The notes under the pieces: model-generated
The model's input: the letters and a program-made list of their open reading frames with translations, nothing else
What the model was told of the DNA's origin: nothing
The model's database searches: none
In this document: one piece after another, positions 59,187 through 64,000 of the stretch
Layout: each line of letters begins with the position of its first letter
Numbering within the stretch: position 1 is the stretch's first letter
Assembly (NCBI GenBank): GCA_014773175.1
Contig: VXCM01005013.1
Span: forward strand, 1-64,000
Direction of reading: 5' to 3'
Source: Lucifuga dentata
Taxonomy: Eukaryota > Chordata > Actinopteri > Ophidiiformes > Bythitidae
Length of the DNA stretch: 64,000 nt
Program-made: the position numbers and the translations under genes

Positions 59187-62100
59187 TGAGTATTGGATGA
59201 GTGTCCCACTGGGAAACATAACTGAGCATCTTTTCTATTGGGAAAGACACACACACACACACATCTACGCTATTTTATCATGATAAAACTATTATCTCAA
59301 ATCCTGAGCAAAAAACATGTCATCGCCCCAAGAATTATTGTTTATTGACAACTTCTACATCACTGAGTGACAAATCCCTCACATCTTTTTAACAAGGAAT
59401 TACTGAACATGACGTTTTTATGCAACTAAGCGTCCATTGACAATGTATAGAGTGGCATGTGCAAACGTTCCAAGACAATCCAAGCAAAGCTACATCAAGG
59501 AATCAAAGGATAGATGTTTCTTAGGAGACAAGCATCAATTTTCCACATCAAACTAGGCAAAAAAAAAAAAAAAAAAAAAAAAGCTGCTATCTGTAATGAC
59601 AGTTCCTCTGTCTCCAAACATTCCGTCAGCCTATTACTGTCAGACAAAGCCATCACTCTGGTATGATGGTGATTAATGGAGACAGACTGATCGACTCACT
59701 AAGAGATAGGTGGATAGAGATAAATGACAGAGAAAAAGAATCAGGAGAAACAAGTCAGAGGACATTGCTGAAGTAGGACAGAGCACATGGGAGGCCTGTC
59801 TGTCCCAGATCAGTCGTTTTTCCACCAGCAAAAGTGAGAAGGAATGAGAGAGACAGGAAAAAGAAGAGAAAGAAGTGACAGAGTAAATGAGATCGCTAAA
59901 TCTGGAGTCAAGAACTACATCTGCCCCGAGCAGCTTGGCAAATATTAAAAAAAAGAATTCAAGCTTCACTCCATACGCTTGTGCAAATACACCAGGAGAG
60001 AAATAATACAGATGCAAAACCAGAGAATGTGAGGCTGACAGTGGGAGTCTCTATGACAGGTTGTCAGCAGCGCAGCAATCAGAGGGATAATCAGTCCAAG
60101 CAACAGCTTGTACCCTCCCCCTTATCATTCCCACAAAGGATTCTGAATAAACACATGGTAAAATAATCCAGTTATTACCAATTAATCAACATGGATCTTT
60201 GAGACAGGTAATCTGCCAGAGTGTACTGATGAATCCTTCTTTTGCTAAACCGTGTTGAAAATGAATGAGAGCTGAAAAAAAAAAAGATTTTAATCCCCCC
60301 GATCCCCAAAGAGGGATATGCACAAGTGGAAATGTCAACTTTATGCTTAGCCCTCCATCTCTGTAGTGGAACTAAAGAGTGCTGCATTTTCCAGTCAAGA
60401 ATTAATGGTATTTCCCTGCCAGTGTGGGTTGAATATTAATTCAAGTAACTCAAGCATCAAAATCATGGGTGTTTGCTAGACCTTCGCTTTCTTTATATGC
60501 CAATCAGCATCAAACGTACAAAGAACACAACAGTTAATTAATCAACACTCAACAGCCCCAGAACCGGCCTATCGATTCTGGTTGAACTCACTCATCTGGA
60601 CTCAATGAACTGGATGAATCTCTGAGTTCTGTCTTCTTGTACTGCCAGAGTGCTGATTGATCCTGTGTCTGCGATACTTCACGGCAATTAAATAATTAAA
60701 TACTATCAAACGTACCTGAGGACTAGGTTAAGGAATGTGTTCAGTCTTTGTGGTTCGCCAGTGAAAGAATTTTGATTACAACACTGAATTAAATGACACA
60801 TGACATGGTGTAATGTCAGAGTATCGCTTGTAGAGAGGAACACAACTCTGCTGCTCTACAGAGCTTTTAATCTCTTTTAGTTCATTGATTTTGCAAGTTA
60901 TCCAGCTCCTGATGTAAAACCATAGGCAGCCATTTTCACCAAACAAGGCCACCATACACGTCCGTCCAGCACCAAATGACGAGAGCCAAAGTAAACTAGT
61001 CGAGCATCTAACAAGCTGAAAACCGAGATATTTTTCCCAGACTTACATTCATCAACTGGATAGAAACACAACTGTAGTGGGTTGCTAATGTTGCTCAGTG
61101 TCTGCTGCACGTGTAAGTATGCAACTCTTTGCTAGCAGCTAGGCAATAAAATGTACAGACAGTGTGTTGGTCATTTTGTTTTGCAGGTCTTTTGCCCCCT
61201 GTGGCCAAAAATTGATTTACACACTTTGAGTACTTCAAGAGTTACGCTGTCATGCCATCTAGTTCACTGTCCATGATGATAAAGTTATTTTTGGCATATT
61301 TCAAAAAGTCACAGGAACAAAACAGTGTAATATTTGATTTTAAACCTACAAACTTGCCTGTCAGCCTTTGTCCGACTGAGTTGTAATAAGCATATTTGAA
61401 TGTATAGCACTATTTAATCATGTATTTGTTGAATACCAACACTGACAGTAAGGGAGACAGGATAATCTCTACATTTTGAAAAAAAGCACTCAATATTGAT
61501 TACAAGCTTCTCAAACTCACAATAATCCATCTATAATGCAAGGTGGAGAGGTGGATGGCATGGACAGAGATTTTTGAAGTTTTCAGCGTTACAAGCTGCG
61601 CTCATAGTATCTGAATCGACCTGTCTTGTCTTGTCTGATGATCCCCTCTGCCAAACTCTACTTCCATGTCCCTGAGGCGACACATCACATACAGAGCATG
61701 AGTAGCATGTGCATGTGTAAGTTACTATGATTGCGTGTGGTCCCTCTCTAAATCTCTGCTAAATTAAATTCTGAATACAAAGCCCCTCATAATTTGTCAT
61801 GCTTGCAGCTTTTGAATGAGTTATTATAGTTTAATTTCTGCCACATTATGGCAGAAACCTTCCTCTCCGCTCTGCAACACAGAAATGTACCTGCTGTGTA
61901 ATTATGTGTGACCTGGTAAAGAAACCCACCATCACCTTCCTGTGGGCTTTGTTCAGCAACAACAGGTCAGACGGAGACCAACAATAGAGACAAAAGCATC
62001 TATAGATAGACAAAACTCAAGTAGAGAGATAATGACAGGGGCAGGACAAACATGTTACCTGCCACCAGGGTCAGCCCTTTTCTTGCAGAGGCATGCGAGA

Positions 62101-62903
62101 GGACAGAGGTGTGGACGCGTTTCTCCACTAAGAATATGTCTGTTCCATAATGCATGACAGAACACTTAATACACATGCATCTGAGTGCATGATTTCACAC
62201 ATTTGTGTACCCGTGTTCATCCATGCATACCCTGCCCATGCATGGAAAGCCAGTATAGCCAGTGTGTGATTTTCTAGGTGTTTGAATGCATCGGTTAGTC
62301 TTTTAATGTGAGCACCGTGCAAACCCATGAACTGCTACTGTATGTGCATTAGATTATTACCAATCCTTGGCCATGCATGCAAATGTATGAGGAAGGGGGT
62401 GTCAGTTTGATACAATGACATATCTCGCACTCATCTACATATACATTATATTTTTTAATATCAGGTAAATTGTCTGATTCTTTTTCTTGTCCCAATAGGG
62501 TTGCCTCATCGACAAATTTGTTCCTCCTCCAGCATTTTCTTTCGTCTTTCTGCTCTTCTACTTTCCTTCTTGTCTTGTTTTTGTCTATCTCCCTGTTAAT
62601 CTGCAATACTGTGTTCTTGTGTATTCTTGTGCTGGTATAAAGAAGTAATCCACTGCCAAAAGCTGTGCTGCTTGCCTCCCTTATGTCTATGCACCTTCAG
62701 CAGATTCCCTCAAAAATGTTCTTGCCTCTCTCATTTCATTTCCGTTTATGTCCATCTCGTCGTGCAGCTGTGCAGCTACATATTTTTAAAGTCAGGATAT
62801 TGCATGTACAGATTGCCATATGACTGCAGAATTAAAGCATATTGCACATCAATGCAATAAACTTGAACATGAAACCCCCTCCTCCAAACCCCCTCCCATC
62901 CCC

Positions 62904-62906
<3 letters not shown>

Positions 62907-62933
<27 letters not shown>
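62907..62933. repeat. (CA)n microsatellite
   Basis: About 26 bp of CA repeats. Confidence 0.9.
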
Positions 62934-62940
<7 letters not shown>

Positions 62941-63070
62941 GACTCCACTACCACCCATCTACAACGTAAAATTGTAGTATCTACTGCTTCTCCCTTCAAA
63001 ACACCCCAAAGCATCTCCCCTTGACTCCCTCGGGTGCAGGAAGAAATAAAAACAGAAACACTCTTACTGT

Positions 63071-63680
63071 CTTCTTTAATCCCTGATGAAATACAGAAGT
63101 CCCTCCTCTGGAAAAAGGGGAGAGAGTGACAGAAGTGGAAGACAGAGTGGGGATTAGACGGGGAGCCCAGTGGTTGCCAGTTGCAGAGAAATGAGGAGCG
63201 ATGAGGCAGATAATGAAGAAGACTGTGGTGCAAAAGAAAAGGAAGGCAGAAGAAAAATCACTGCTGTAAAAATTAAGACCCCCCCCCTCCGCTGCCACCA
63301 CAAGAAATTACAAGGTGTCCGGCGTGCTGCTGTACGCTGAGGAATGGAGCATTATCCTCGGCTCTCAGCCGTCCTCCAGCAGCAGCAGCAGCTCTGTAGT
63401 AACACTTCTCTCCTCTTGGTCCAGCAATCTCCCCATCCCTCCTTCACTCTCATCCCCTCCTCCCTCCCCTCAGCATGTCCGCCTCCATCTCTCACTCTCT
63501 CTCTCTACTGGTTGGTTGGCTTCTCTATCTCACGCTCTCTCCCATTTCTCTCCCTCACTTTTGTCCCTCCCCCTTGCCTCCCCCGTCTCTCCTCCATCAG
63601 TACCTGTATAGAGGGCATCTCTCCCTCCCTCCTTCCCTCCCTCTCTCTCTCTTTGATGATTTGGAGTTAGACGCTTAGCT
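63071..63680 (-). promoter_or_regulatory. weak candidate for shank1 noncoding first-exon region
   Basis: On the minus strand, TCCCCTTTTTCCAG|AGGAGG then AAGACA|GTAAGAG outlines a possible small noncoding exon near 63071-63109. Upstream, 63300-63680 is purine-rich (GGGAGG, GAGA) with some CpGs and a CTG run, similar in style to the internal promoter region. There is no decisive evidence; the true first exon may lie outside the window. Confidence 0.2.
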
Positions 63681-64000
63681 GTGAAAGGAATGTTGTTTTT
63701 TCCCATATCAAACTGAAAGCACCGTCACACACAGTGGAATCCACCCAACAGTGCAGATGCAGAAACCCTTCGCCCTATACATACACACACACAGAAAAAT
63801 GTTATTTAATAATTACCATGCAACAACACATCATTTAAGAAGGAAATTTCTCATTTTGGACAAATTCTTGCCATAATACAACAATTATATGTGAATCCAG
63901 AATCCGGTGCAGCTCAATTTGCAGTACTGCAGCCAAACTGAATTCTCATGCATGGAAATATGAATTAAGAATGAAAGGGATGAGTCTAAGAGGATGAGGG

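Larger units (their letters stand above)
44951..64000. other. upstream 19 kb: probable intron 1 and/or 5' flank of shank1, no supported gene
   Basis: The start-codon exon has an acceptor, so at least one noncoding exon lies upstream, here or beyond 64000. I recognise transposon-like elements (45.2, 47.2, 50.4, 51.7 kb), microsatellites and a weak candidate exon at 63.1 kb. 48.0-50.3 kb, 53.0-57.4 kb and 59.3-62.8 kb show no gene, apart from poly-T with N 54411 and poly-A at 59561. Patches near 57.2-57.4 and 58.85-59.13 kb look like unique, possibly conserved noncoding sequence. Confidence 0.7.

Overview
This window is vertebrate nuclear DNA, almost certainly from a teleost fish. The coding exons are short, split by large AT-rich introns, and bounded by GT/AG splice sites. 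The introns are full of CA/GT and GA/CT microsatellites and short inverted-repeat transposons. Nothing prokaryotic or plasmid-like is present.

One protein-coding gene can be supported: shank1 (SH3 and multiple ankyrin repeat domains 1), a postsynaptic-density scaffold, on the minus strand. I reconstructed 22 coding exons from splice sites, codon phase and remembered mammalian Shank1. Phases agree at every junction. The model starts at 44899 and is still open at base 1, so the gene is 3'-truncated. With two assembly duplications collapsed, the visible CDS is 4,929 nt (1,643 codons).

Domain order from 44.9 kb down to 1: a strongly acidic N-terminal extension; SPN domain (44.4 and 33.9-33.2 kb); ankyrin repeats (32.9-25.9 kb); a Ser/Arg/Pro linker (25.7-24.9 kb); SH3 (24.7-22.2 kb); PDZ (10.0-9.3 kb); a Shank1-type linker (8.8-2.8 kb); and a giant proline/serine-rich exon (2168 to 1). 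The Homer- and cortactin-binding motifs and the SAM domain would lie beyond base 1. The Shank1 assignment rather than Shank2 or Shank3 rests on paralogue-specific stretches in the N-terminus, the linker before SH3, the linker after PDZ, and the large exon.

The most interesting signal is a probable internal alternative first exon at about 15.2-15.3 kb, in the 11-kb intron between the SH3 and PDZ regions. Its open frame ends in AG at a consensus donor, in exactly the phase of the upstream exon it would replace. It would give a short Shank1 lacking SPN, ankyrin and SH3 and starting just before PDZ. The main start codon is preceded by a 13-codon uORF whose stop overlaps the start as ATGA.

The 19 kb upstream of 44950 holds no gene I can support. 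It is probably 5' flank or intron 1, with several transposon-like elements and possible conserved noncoding patches. Two MITE-like families recur through the window, one copy carrying a nested insertion. A decayed LINE 3' end, an interstitial telomeric repeat and a compound inverted-repeat element are also present. Fourteen single-N joins occur; at least three are flanked by exact 62-66 bp duplications, two of them in shank1 coding exons, and look like unmerged contig overlaps.
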